Assembly (NCBI GenBank): GCA_023213395.1
Contig: CM041465.1
Span: 78,871,741 to 78,935,740 of the forward strand
DNA length: 64,000 nt
Source: Cycas panzhihuaensis
Lineage: Eukaryota > Cycadophyta
Direction: 5' to 3'
How positions within the stretch are numbered: position 1 is the stretch's first letter; each line of letters starts with the position of its first letter. The notes beneath the pieces are model-generated. The model had not been told where the DNA came from. It ran no database searches and saw nothing but the letters and a program-made list of their open reading frames with translations. Below are positions 1-9,843 of the stretch, piece after piece. The translations under genes were made by a program, and so were the position numbers.

Positions 1-700
1 ACAATATCTACTCCATTTCTAAGTCCCAACATAAAGGTGCTAGATGGATATATTCCCCCAAGCTAGCTTGTCAAATTTTGAACCTGAAAGATGCTAGCAA
101 TCCCTCCAACTTGGTCCTTAATTTCAATAAGTGGGTTTCTTGGCAACCTGCAATCTTCATGCTAGGTAGAGTTGAGAAAATACCAACAATGTCCAATAAT
201 AACAAGATGAAATGCAAAAAACTAGGATGTAATGGAAGAAAAACTTAAGATACATTATGTGCATTCGTCTCTAGAACGTATGCTGAGTTGGTATGTTTGC
301 TTCACTTCCCAATTTGCCTGGAACACTTGCACATGGTGGTTTGGTCACTTGGAATTTGCTCGTGTTGGGATCAAGAAGAATAATTCACTTTTTCTCCTTT
401 GATCTCATGTGTTCTAGTATACATTCTCGATAGAATGCACACTGGAATGCATAATTAAAAATCTCATTTTGCATTCTTTTATTCTATATGTTCTCAATAC
501 CATTCCTTTTGGAATGCATAATGTATTTTGGAGGAACACTTACTCAAAATTCCCCCCATTTTTTATAAATATTTTCCCATATCCTTGGTCCATGATTTTA
601 CTTAGCTATATGATTTTGAGTTACGGTTACTTTTTTCTTTTTTCTCTTTTTTTGTAATTTTGTTTTTATGTATTAGGAAAGAATAAAATTTTTAACACTG
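1..700 (-). other. Probable 3' non-coding/LTR region of gypsy element A
   Basis: No open coding region is supported here. On the minus strand this stretch lies directly downstream of the decayed integrase C-terminus of element A, so it should be its 3' untranslated region and part of its 3' LTR. It is AT-rich, has a TATA-like stretch on the minus strand near 565-575 and several scattered GAATGCA-type words near 420-530. The matching 5' LTR could not be identified by eye, so the LTR assignment is inference. Confidence 0.35.
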
Positions 701-719
701 GGACAACATCGATTGTCCC
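700..719. repeat. Short perfect hairpin (GGGACAA / TTGTCCC)
   Basis: Seven-base arms GGGACAA (700-706) and TTGTCCC (713-719) flank the six-base loop CATCGA. It lies just 3' of the element A integrase relic on the minus strand, close to where a polypurine tract and LTR start would be expected. It may be a remnant of the PPT/LTR junction or chance. Confidence 0.4.
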
Positions 720-849
720 CAACTTTAAGCAACATATCATGATACATCCATTTGATCCTTACTGGAGAATCACCCTAATGATAGCAAGGTTTCAACCTAC
801 TTCCATTCACTAATGTTGGCAATTAATGTCTCAATTTCCCTTAATTGAA

Positions 850-1298
850 TGGAACCATTTTCGAAATATTATCCACTTTATATGGCCCTATCCATCTCAA
901 TTTTAGATTTCTCAGATGTGTTCAAAACTTGTTATCATAAAGTAGCACTAGATCTCCATTAGTGAACTATGGCGTCCCGAGGTGGCGATCGTGGCATGCC
1001 TTCTACTTTGCCTTCTCTATGGGGATCTTCTTCCAATTGTAGTAGTTGCCACAATCTTCTTCCAATAGATTCGTCATCATCAAGTTGGCATGCTAATGCT
1101 ATTATCAAACTTGGGATCTAGAATTCTATAGGAATGATTGCCTTGACTCCATATATTAGCTTAAATAGGGCCTTCCCTATCACTCATTGTATGTGCTACG
1201 GAATACCCACAATACTAATGGTAGCTTCTTTTCCCAGTCAGATCTTCTAATGTCACAGATTTTCCTTAGGCAATTTTCAATATCTTGTTCGAACTTTC
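850..1298 (-). pseudogene. Gypsy element A: integrase C-terminal half (decayed)
   Basis: Minus-strand translation, with stops, gives the conserved end of a Ty3/gypsy integrase. A KLPLVLWVFR-like stretch lies at about 1200-1236 (family form: W..KLPxxLWAYRTT), followed by ALFKLIYGVKAIIPIEF (the FxLVYGxEAVxPxE motif), and near 880-897 the GPY motif as WIGPYKVD. The upstream half of the same gene is at 12836-13085; chromovirus B1 separates the two. Joining the sides across one copy of the 5-bp target duplication brings the codons back into register. Several in-frame stops (for example after the STYNE segment) show it is dead. Confidence 0.75.
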
Positions 1299-1303
1299 AA
1301 CTT

Positions 1304-1944
1304 GTGGAAATTCCACAGGGAACTCACACCCCAAACATAGATAGTATCCGCTCACAAAGCTACCTTCTATAGTTTTATATAGGTAAACAAGCAATAAAAA
1401 CAAATATTAGGAAAATAGCATCCACTCATAATAGTATCTTCTAGAGTTTCATATAGATAAACAAGCAATAAAAGCAAATATTGGAGCAAAAGGTATAATA
1501 TTTACTGCTTTAAGGTCACAATATTGAATACTCCAATGATATAATACTAGTAAAATATGTACAAAGGTTGCTATACTCACAAGGAATGAAAGCTGAGTCT
1601 TATGCTTCCTCTTCAAGGTGAGACATCCTCCCAACAAGGCTTCTTAAGGCAAAAAATATGGAAAACCCAAAAGTTCGAATGATGATCCTAAACCAAGGCC
1701 AAAATAACCTATAAATAGGTTGCCAAAGTACTTTTTAATTAGGTCAACTAGAATACTAAAGAAGTCATCCAGAATAATACATGTGAATCAGCCAAAATAA
1801 ACATTAAGAAGTTGGCCATATAACACTAAAATTGGCCAGAATAAAGATTAGGAAGTCAGCCAAAATAACACAAAAATTAGCCAGAATAAAGATAAATAAG
1901 GTGGTCGACCAAACCAACCCATCTTTTGAGGTGGAAACACTACA
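1304..1944 (-). repeat. B1 3' LTR
   Basis: About 640 bp that align along their length with 12167-12830 (shared blocks such as ATTCCACAGGGAA, CTTCTAGAGTTTCATATAG and AACCAACCCATCTTTTGAG). It is bordered on its right by a purine-rich tract read on the minus strand. The copies differ at many sites, so the insertion is old. Confidence 0.85.
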
Positions 1945-1962
1945 AGTCCCTCCCATTGAAAG
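1945..1962 (-). other. B1 polypurine tract
   Basis: The minus strand reads CTTTCAATGGGAGGGACT immediately before the 3' LTR. This is the expected place and composition for the plus-strand priming tract. Confidence 0.7.
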
Positions 1963-1969
1963 TGTGCTT

Positions 1970-3300
1970 TACCCTCCAAGCGTGGGAAGGTTCAGATGTT
2001 GTTGGTACCATTCATCAAATTCCCAAGTCACATCTTTATGATATAGCATTTTCCATTTAATCTAGTACTCCCATATTTCTCTGGAGCATAGCCTTTTTGT
2101 TCAAATCTACAAGATGCCTTCTTGTTCTATAATTATTTTGCCTTTTTCATTGAGTATTGGCAACTATGACTGAGGAGTGATAATCTATCCAAGCTTTTGT
2201 TTGAGGTAAGAAATGTGGAAGACATTATGGCTATGACTGCTTAGTGATAAGTTTAGTCAGCATGTGACTTCTCCCACTTTATCAATTATCTGGTACAACC
2301 CAAGAAATCTTGGTTGTAACTTGCATTTACTTGATTATTTTGTTAGAGCTTGTTTATAAGGTTGGAGTCTTAAGAATACCCAATCTCCTATCACAAAAGA
2401 CCTCTTTGTTTTATGCAAATCTACTTCTTGTTTGATTCAATTCTTGGCTAGGTTTAGATTATCTTTCAGTATTTGTAATGTTCTTTGCATATGTTCTTCT
2501 TGTTCTTGAACAAATTGGACCCACACAATCTTTGCCCATGTAAGAAGAGATGGAGGTTCAAAACTGTATAACGCTTGGAAGTGAGTCATTTTTGCAGAGG
2601 TATGGTATGTAGTGTTGTACTGCCACTCGACTAAATGAAGCCACTTGTGCCATTGTTGTTGTTTGTCTAATGTGAAATTTCATAAATATGTTTCCAAACA
2701 TTTACTTACTGCTTTTGTTTGATCATCTGTTTGGTGGTGGTAAGCTTTACTCTTGTTTAATTTTATGACCACCAACTTGAATAACTCCTACTAAAAATTG
2801 CTTATGACTTTTGGATTATGGTCATTGACTATGATATTTGAAAATCCATGAAGATGATAAATCTCCTAGATGAAGAGTTCGACGATTTGACCTACTTTGG
2901 ATGTCGCCTAGAGTTCTAAAACATTGGCATATTTGGTGAGGTGATTGACAACAACAAAGATTGCATCCTTACCTTTTGATATGGGTAGCCCTGATATGAA
3001 GTCCATTGAGATCTCTTCCCATTTATGCTTGGGTACATGCAACAGTTGGAGTAATTTGGGTTGCTTTACATTTTTGCTTCTTTTTCTTACAGATGTCACA
3101 TTCTAAGACAAACTTGTGGATGTCTTCTTTATTTCTTTTCTAAAAAAAAATATTTTGAATTTGGCAGTGCATCTTGTCAATTCCTATATGTTCGATTGTT
3201 GGGGAGAAACGGGCTTCGTTGAGGATCTTAGTTTTTATTGCCAATATAGTAGGTACCATAATCTTCCCATTTCACAGGATCAAGTTTCCTGTTAGTTGAT
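1970..3300 (-). pseudogene. B1 integrase and chromodomain (decayed)
   Basis: On the minus strand, the zinc-finger end reads CDICKKKK near 3085-3110. The core start then follows at 2908-3035 as [13 protein letters not shown] and [15 protein letters not shown]. The family form is VVVDRLTKYAHF, so the first catalytic Asp is Asn here. The remainder of the core is broken by stops. Near 1975-2040 the protein ends in EDVTWEFDEW-type residues and LPTLGG, the tail of a chromodomain as in chromoviruses. Chromodomains are thought to guide integration to heterochromatin. The copy is too damaged to make an enzyme. Confidence 0.75.
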
Positions 3301-3454
3301 ATTTTATTGACTTCTTTATGTGGATCTCTTATAGTGCTTTATGGCACATCTGATTGCCCTAGTATTCTTTAATTAATTCTCTCATCCAAGTTCGAGTAAC
3401 TACAAAAAAGGCACATAAGGGTACATCCTCCTACATGATACCATCCTTGCGTAT

Positions 3455-3722
3455 TTAAGATAATGCATCTGCAATGACATTTTCTTTTCCCCTTTTGTAA
3501 ATAATACTAAAATCAAATGTTTGAGGTTTGCTTATCCATTTTTGTTTTTTGTTGGATAATGTCTTTTGATTTAAAAAGTATTTGAGACTATCATGGTCGG
3601 TTTTTACCATCAATTTACTTTTAAGTATTGACACCACTGATGTGTGGTGTGCATAATTGCTATTTAACTTGTGACTTCCATATGCTATTGGACAATTGTT
3701 TTGGAGAAGTACCACTCTTATT
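3455..3722 (-). pseudogene. B1 RNase H, C-terminal part
   Basis: The translation contains PIAYGSHKLN, VKTDHDSLKYFLNQ and a terminal KRGKENVIADALS, the standard end of a gypsy RNase H. The Asp of TDHDSLKY is kept. The first strand of the domain lies at 9386-9440 across element N1. Removing N1 together with one 5-bp duplication restores the reading frame exactly, which fixes the N1 boundary. Compared with B2 (39455-40000) the Glu-containing helix (KEMLAIMHAI) is largely lost here. Confidence 0.85.
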
Positions 3723-4243
3723 TGTTAGAAATGTAAATTCTCTATGATACTATATTAGAATTTAGAATAACATGTTGTGATGTAATGAATATAATGCAAT
3801 GCAAATATAACAAGAATATATAATGACTAAATTAACTCATGAGGAATGTACACAAATAAAGGAATAAACATGAACATAAAGTAATGAAAAAGATAAAGAA
3901 TACACCAATCAACATCACCACAAGAGATACAACAAATTTATATGTGAAAAAAAACCACAGGAGAAGGTAGAGTTGGGAGATCCTCTCATGATATCATAAT
4001 GAATACATCTCCAAGTCTAGAATCTTTCTCAAATTCTCAAGTGGTGTGTATACATATTTATATCAGTAGTCACCTCATGAGTAGCCTATAAATTTTCTTG
4101 AGTTGTTACATCATCCAATAGGATGTTTACATAGATATATGTGCCTCTCACATATCTCAATGCATCTAGTGAGTGGATTTATGTACGTGTCTTCATCGTT
4201 AATATTAAACATTACATATGTGAATAATTCACATAATTCAACA
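3723..4243 (-). repeat. N1 3' LTR
   Basis: Matches 8878-9385 throughout: shared blocks include ATTAGAATTTAGAATAACAT, GACTAAATTAACTCAT and GGAGTTGGGAGATCCTCT-like segments. It begins TGTTAGAAAT and ends TTCAACA on the plus strand. Confidence 0.9.
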
Positions 4244-4260
4244 TTCTCCCTTAATGTTTA
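4244..4260 (-). other. N1 polypurine tract
   Basis: The minus strand reads ATTAAACATTAAGGGAGAA immediately before the 3' LTR, a typical plant PPT. The same CATTAAGGGRGA form precedes the 3' LTRs of C, F, G and copia-1. Confidence 0.7.
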
Positions 4261-4419
4261 ATGTCTCCAAATCTTCATGTCTTCATATCTGCTAAATCCT
4301 ATAACCTGTATAACAATCTATATCATTTTGTAACTTGTACAGATATATGTATCTATATCATGTATCATCACCCATAATTTGTAATCTATCATCCATCATG
4401 CTTGTTTCCTGCAAGCATT

Positions 4420-4638
4420 TGTTAGAATATTAATGCACACTTGTTTTGTCCTACATGCAAGTGGGTTCTACTCTTCTAATATGACTTGTATTATAAATAC
4501 AAGATATTGTGTATCATATGTAAGTTGTTATAATGATTTTCTTAATACAATGGAGGTACCTTAAGGGTACCGTTCGATCCTATGGAGGTGTGTTTTGTTC
4601 TGTTTGAGAATATTATTTGTGCAGGTTGATTCCCAACA
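4420..4638 (+). repeat. Element C LTR copy A (extra outer 5' LTR)
   Basis: Starts TGTTAGAATATTAATGCACA and ends TTCCCAACA. It matches copies B and C but is the most diverged: it carries extra bases after the palindrome (CGTTCGATCC) and has TTCTGTTTGAGAATATT where B has TTTTCCAATATC. It lies directly inside the left target duplication. TATA-like ATTATAAATAC lies near 4490-4500. Confidence 0.85.
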
Positions 4639-4642
4639 TGGC

Positions 4643-4855
4643 TGTTAGAATATTAATGCACATTTGTTTTGTCCCACATGCAAATGGGTTCCACTCTCAC
4701 TATATTGACATGTATTATAAATACACAACAGTGTATCATATTGTATCATGTTGTAAGGATATTTTGTTAATACAATGGAGGTACCTTAAGGGTACTTATG
4801 GAGGTGTGTTTCTTTTTTGTTTTCCAATATCTTATTGCATGTCTATTTTCCAACA
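4643..4855 (+). repeat. Element C LTR copy B (functional 5' LTR)
   Basis: Starts TGTTAGAATATTAATGCACA and ends TTTTCCAACA, and is followed at once by the primer site. It is closer in sequence to the 3' copy (7448-7652) than copy A is, so B and C look like the true replicating pair. Confidence 0.9.
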
Positions 4856-4870
4856 TGGTATCAAAGCGCC
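4856..4870 (+). other. Element C primer binding site
   Basis: TGGTATCAAAGCGCC abuts the LTR end. Compare TGGTATCAGAGCC, the initiator-Met tRNA site used by most plant copia elements; this one differs at a few bases. Confidence 0.75.
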
Positions 4871-6270
4871 AAGGTTGAGAGAGGTGTTTTTGTTCGATAT
4901 TAGAGCAATGATTTGGGAGGTGCCATAACGTTGAAATTTCTGAAAAGTAATAGCAAAATTGAGACGAAATAGCTCATTATGTAAAATTTGAATGGTCGCA
5001 CTATAGATTTTGGGGTGAAATTGCGAAAATTACAGCAGAATTAATTTCGGCCTGCATTTTTTCCGTCGCCGTATTTTTTGGGACAGATCTGCAACCTCAA
5101 CTTCAAAAAGCCATAACTTTGGCTACAGGTATCCAAATGACCTCAATTTTTTTTTTATTCTATGCGTTTTTGAATTATCTTTCTAATGGAAGTGGTTTGA
5201 GGTTCATCAAAATTCAGAATAAAAAGTTATTATCAGTTTATCAGAAGGTACTATTATAGCCCTTAGAAACCCTAGTTATGATATTCTTAAAAGGAGCATA
5301 ACTTTTTATCTAGATATTAGAATTCAATTTCGTTTGAACTGTTAGAATCGTATTTTAGAGGTCATCATTTTCATCCATATTTTATGTATTTTTGAGCTAT
5401 ACATTTTTTCAAAAATAAGTTTTTGGGAATTTAAGGGTTTCATATTGATATGGTGACATGAATGAGGCAATGGTAATGAAGTGATTGTTTGAGGCTCTCT
5501 TATGTATGTGGAACATGGGAGAGTATTGTTGCAATGTGAGATGATATTAAGTCATATTGATGCGAATATATTTGGCACTCTATTAGTGATTTGAGATGCA
5601 TGATGGTGATTGTTTAATGATAGTTTGAGTGCTTTCTTACATGTGTCTGTATGAGAAAGCTATTGTGACGATGGCATAGTATGGTAATGAAGTGATAGTA
5701 TATGTGTTTGCATGAATGAGTTGGATGGAATATGACAATTAAGTGCTCCGTGGAATTTGATTTGCGTGAAGGGACTTAATGGGCATAACAAAGCTAATTT
5801 GAAGGCAAGAAAGATAGTGATTTGAGGCAATGAGGTGCTTGTTGCATGTGAGGTTACATGACAAGATTGGGCAATTGTTAGGTGTGTTAAGGATGAGATC
5901 AAGCATGTTTGATGATGTGTTCTAATTGATTGAATGGGCAAAGAAATATGAGTTTCTTTTGTTGAAGATATGTGAGTTACAGGGAAGCAAAATTGTTGAG
6001 TGGTGTAATGGCATGAGTTGTGTTTTGGGCAATCAAGTGAAGTATGTATCTTGGTAGCGACATATGGCATGTATGATCATTGTGAGATTTATGAGGCATT
6101 GATTTGGTGAAATGAGTGTTTGGATTTTATGTGACTATTTGGCATATGTGAGATGTATAAGGCAATGATGTGATGATGAAGTCAGTGATATGAGGGACAT
6201 GAGACATGAGAAAGTTTGTTGAGATTGATGGGTGAATTTGTTGATTGGAAAAGGGACATGGTGTTAGACA
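4871..6270 (+). other. Element C leader, non-coding
   Basis: About 1.4 kb between primer site and gag. No credible gene on either strand. From about 5430 to 6230 it is rich in loosely repeated words such as TGAGGCAATG, GAAGTGAT and CATATGTGAGATG, suggesting an old degenerate repeat. A long leader without coding is common in non-autonomous LTR elements. Confidence 0.5.
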
Positions 6271-7424
6271 ATGGCATTTACAATCATGGAGAATAATGAT
6301 GTGGTTATATATGCTCCTGAAACAAATGAATATTACTTAAGGGATTCGTTTCTTCCAATACCTAAGTGTAACGGTGAAGACTACTTCTTTTGGAGAATTA
6401 AAATGAGATGTTTATTCATAGCTAGAGGTTTATGGAAGATTGTTATTGATGAATATGATATCCCTAATGATGAAGAAGAAAAGGAAATGCTTGAGAAGAA
6501 AGATAGGAAAGCGTTCATTATGATTCATGCTGCATTCAATGATGTTGATCTTCCTTCCAAATTCCATTTTGTTATTCCTATGATTCTACATGCAAGTAAT
6601 GCTAAAGAAGCTTGGGATTTTCTAAAGGAAGTATTTTAACAAACCCCTAAAGAGACACAACGAATGATTGAAAATGCAATTAAGGCTAATTATGGTTATG
6701 GTACAGGTACAACAAATGAAGAAAATATCATCAACTCTGATGAAACAACATGTCAAGATGAAGAAGGTCTGAGTACTGATGAAATTTCTACTGAATGTAA
6801 AGAAACGATGGTTGAATGTATTGATGAGACTACAACTACTAATGAAGATGTTGAAAATAATGAATTGATAAAGGTTTATATAGATGACACCATGATTTCA
6901 AGAGAAATTGAATATGAATCCGATGGTCCTATAAAGGATGAGTCTTATATTGATGATATTTCTACTTTAAGTATTGATTCAAGTTTGAATGATGTTCCTA
7001 CTTTGAACATTCATTCAATTTCAAAGAGTATGCTAGTTGATCAAGATTCCGCTCCAAAGATTGAAGAAATCACTATTGTACATGGTGATCAAGAGTTTAT
7101 ATAGGATAATGATGATATGCAAGTTGTGATTGAAGATGGTTGTTCTGGGATCTACATCAAAATCAATCTAGACCAGGCACAATGAAGAATCATGATTTGC
7201 ACTTGCTAGAGCTGCTACATCAACATCATCACTACAGGATTGAAGATAGAAATCAAGTTGAGGACATCATCCTACAAAGACATCAGTACATAATTGAAGA
7301 CACAAATCAAGATGAGGAGATCATTCTACAACAAAGGCATCACTACAAGTTTGAAGACAAGGATCAAGTTGAAGACATCATTTTCAAGACACTTCCAAGG
7401 ACAAAGCGTTGCAAATACAAATGA
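6271..7424 (+). pseudogene. Element C: gag-like / acidic / HHY-repeat protein (three broken pieces)
   Basis: Piece 1 (6271-6639, 122 codons) is a UBN2/DUF4219-type copia gag start: YYLRDSFLPIPKCNGEDYFFW, then KEAWDFLKEVF. A TAA where relative G has Glu ends it. Piece 2 (6664-7104) continues in the same frame after that stop: it is very acidic and Ser/Thr-rich, with EYESDGPI and IVHGDQEF. After TAG at 7102 and a frameshift near 7136, piece 3 (7140-7424) holds three 18-19 residue repeats of the form HxYxIEDxNQxEDIIL (7224-7388) and ends in a basic RTKRCKYK tail. There is no zinc knuckle and no protease. The gag half would bind partner capsid; the role of the acidic and repeat parts is unknown. 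Confidence 0.75.
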
Positions 7425-7433
7425 CCTAAATGT

Positions 7434-7447
7434 ACATTAAGGGGGAG
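7434..7447 (+). other. Element C polypurine tract
   Basis: ACATTAAGGGGGAG lies immediately 5' of the 3' LTR. Confidence 0.75.
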
Positions 7448-7652
7448 TGCTAGAATATTAATGCACATTTATTTTGTCCCACATGCAAATGGGTTCCACT
7501 CTCACTATATTGACATATATTATAAATACACAACATAGTGTATCATATTATAAGGATATTTTGTTAATACAATGGAGGTACCTTAAGGGTACCTATGGAG
7601 GTGTGTTTCTTTTTCGTTTTCCAATATCTTATTGCAGGTCTATTTTCCAACA
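7448..7652 (+). repeat. Element C 3' LTR (copy C)
   Basis: Starts TGCTAGAATATT (one substitution from the other copies) and ends TTTTCCAACA, followed by the right GCATT duplication. It contains the shared GGTACCTTAAGGGTACC palindrome-like block near 7577-7593. Confidence 0.9.
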
Positions 7653-7657
7653 GCATT

Positions 7658-8864
7658 AACCTGCAAAACCTATATTAACCTATATGTAGTCATTTATAAT
7701 CATCAATGATCAATTGTGAACATCCAACCTATAAATATCATCCATCAATTATCAACATCAACCAATGTATAAAGTGTTTTGTTGAACATCTTCATATCTT
7801 CACCTATAAAGCTGTTATCAAACATTTGTCAACCAGTTATCAAATCAACAAACAAATTGATTATTGGGTCCATATTAAATAATAACCATATACCAAAATA
7901 CATGGGTAACCAATCTCTGTAATCACTAGTTCTTTAGGTAATTTTTTTAGATACATGGTTAATTAGCTTTCAAAATATTTGTTACAAGAGTAACATAATC
8001 TCGCCTCTTGCGTATGAGTTAGAATAACATAATCTAGTGTGTTTTGTAAGAGTAATTTGTGAAACCTGATTTGACTCTTGCGTACAAGATTTCTTTACGT
8101 GCTTTCTCACTTGCACACTTTAGAAGCTTTCTTTTACCAGCCATTAATCACTCATCATCAACAAACAATCATCCAAAACATACTAACTCTAGGAACAAGC
8201 TGAATTGCTTGGCCAAGATAAGTTAAATATAACAAGGTAACATAAAAATCTATTTCCACGTCTCTTGTCATACATGTCTAGTCAAATTTCTCACCGACAA
8301 ACACAAATAAACATCATCCTTCAGCTGGATAGTCTCAACATCTGATTATTAGTTGGATAAACTCAACAACTAATTTGGTATGTCAAGTAAACAATGTATG
8401 AAACGTTTCTCCTTGTCTCATAAACAGGTGGAATTCTCAATCATCAACTTATCTCTCCAATATTAATCAAACAAACTAGGCTATTTGTCAAAATCATGTG
8501 GTGTCATCATCATCAAAACAGGTGTCATATTCATTCATTTGTCATCAATAATTAGATGTCCAAATAAATCAAGTGATTTGTCATTTGTCTAATGACGTGC
8601 ACTTCATTAAACCAAATGTGTAAATTATAAGGGGGATTTGTATATCCAACATATCAATAAATTCGCACATCAATATTTCATTAAATATATCCCACTTCAT
8701 GAAATTTTCATCTATTATACTAGCTCATCAAATTGGCTCTTATAGGCTTACTTCCTACTTGCACATCTTTCAACTCACCATGGCTCTAATAGGCTTGCAA
8801 CCTATCTTTATAAGATTTTTCACAACATGGCTAATAACTAGGCTCTGATAGACTTACAACCATT
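7658..8864 (-). other. N1 interior, non-coding
   Basis: About 1.2 kb of AT-rich DNA with no supported gene on either strand. It is the part of N1 between the inserted element C and the N1 primer site. Its right end holds the PBS-like repeats listed separately. Confidence 0.5.
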
Positions 8865-8877
8865 GGCTCTGATACCA
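8735..8877 (-). repeat. Repeated primer-site-like motif next to N1 PBS
   Basis: Read on the plus strand, GGCTCT(T/A/G)ATA(G)GCTTAC-like units recur near 8740, 8780 and 8841, just before the true primer site GGCTCTGATACCA (8865-8877). On the minus strand this is TATNAGAGCC repeated three times after TGGTATCAGAGCC. Confidence 0.55.
8865..8877 (-). other. N1 primer binding site
   Basis: The minus strand reads TGGTATCAGAGCC directly after the LTR end, complementary to the 3' end of plant initiator Met-tRNA. This orients N1 on the minus strand. Confidence 0.85.
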
Positions 8878-9385
8878 TGTTAGAAATTCTCTCAGATACC
8901 ATATTAGAATTTAGAATAACATGTGATGTAATGAATATAACATAGCGAAAATATAACAAGCATATATAATGACTAAATTAACTCATTAGGAATATACACA
9001 AATAAAGGAATAAACATGAACATAAAGTAATGAAATAGATAAAGCATGCACCAATAAGCATCGCCACAAGAAGGACAACAAATTTATACCTGAAAATTTT
9101 GGTGTGGGAAAAACCACAGGAGAAGGTGGAGTTGGGAGATCCTCTTATGATATCAAAATGAATACATCTCCAAGTCTAGGACCTTTCTCAAGTTCTCAAG
9201 TGGCGTGTATATATATTTATATCAATAGTCATCTCATGAGTAGTTTATAATTACTCTTAATCCATTACATCATCAAATTGGATGTTTAAGTGGATAAATG
9301 TCTCTCGCATATCTCAATATATCTGGGAAGTGGGTTTATGTATGTGTCCTCATCATTAACGTTAAACATTACATACGTTCCAACA
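8878..9385 (-). repeat. N1 5' LTR
   Basis: Pairs with 3723-4243. It keeps TTTTGGTGTGGGAAAAACC, of which the other copy has lost part. Ends are TGTTAGAAAT and TTCCAACA on the plus strand. Confidence 0.9.
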
Positions 9386-9765
9386 CCATTCCCACTTCTA
9401 ATGTGTCACATTCTAATATGATTGGGTTGTTGAAGTCTGGAGTTGCAAGTATTGGTGTTGTAGCCATTGTTGTCTTAAATCCTTAAAATGCATTCTCAGT
9501 TGGTTGACTCTACATAAATCTATCCTTCTTGGTTAAATTCGTCAATGGCGTTGCAATGTGGGCATATCCCTTAATAAATCTATACAGGAACTTGATAGCC
9601 CCTAGAAAATTTCTTATACCTATTATATTTTTTGGGGTGGGCCATTCTATGATTGCTTGGACCTTTTTTGGATCCATCTTGACGTCTTCTTGCATGATAA
9701 TATGCCCTGATTATTCTAGCTTTATTTGCCTGAAACTGCATTTTCTTTTGTTTGCAAAGAATTGA
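9386..9765 (-). pseudogene. B1 RNase H start and RT connection
   Basis: The minus-strand protein at 9510-9695 reads MDPKKVQAIIEWPTP, GIRNFLGAIKFLYRFI and HIATPLTNLTKK, the hallmark RT thumb/connection of gypsy elements. The RNase H start (LECD followed by LEVGM) is at about 9388-9430 and stops at the N1 insertion point. The continuation is at 3455-3722. Stops lie between the pieces. Confidence 0.8.
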
Positions 9766-9843
9766 TTGTCCTTTAAGACTTGTAATATGATCTTAAGATG
9801 CTCTATGTGTTTCTCCCATGTTGAACTATAAATCAAAATATTA

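Larger units (their letters stand above)
4420..7652 (+). mobile_element. Gag-only LTR element C with a doubled 5' LTR, nested in N1
   Basis: Plus-strand element bounded by GCATT at 4415-4419 and 7653-7657, a perfect 5-bp target duplication. From left to right: LTR copy A (4420-4638), four bases TGGC, LTR copy B (4643-4855), primer site, a 1.4 kb leader, a broken gag-like gene (6271-7424), polypurine tract, LTR copy C (7448-7652). The LTRs are only 205-219 bp. No protease, RT or integrase is present. Two further relatives occur in the window (F at 58772 and G at 62921), so it is a real family, not a one-off deletion. Confidence 0.85.
3723..9385 (-). mobile_element. Small non-autonomous LTR element N1, nested in B1
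   Basis: Two LTRs of about 510-520 bp flank a short interior. On the minus strand each starts TGTTG and ends TTTCTAACA, followed by an abutting primer site and ending with a purine tract. Flanking 5-mers are TTATT (3718-3722) and CCATT (9386-9390), a target duplication differing by two C/T transitions. Without the inserted element C the interior is only about 1.4 kb and shows no gag or pol, so N1 depended on other elements or lost its coding part before insertion. Its position inside B1 RNase H is proved by frame continuity on either side. Confidence 0.85.

Noticed and set aside
5660-6070. Minus-strand open frame of 136 codons in the leader of element C
   Set aside because: Low-complexity His/Ser/Thr-rich translation, no motif, and it lies in degenerate repeat DNA opposite the transcribed strand. 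An open frame by composition.
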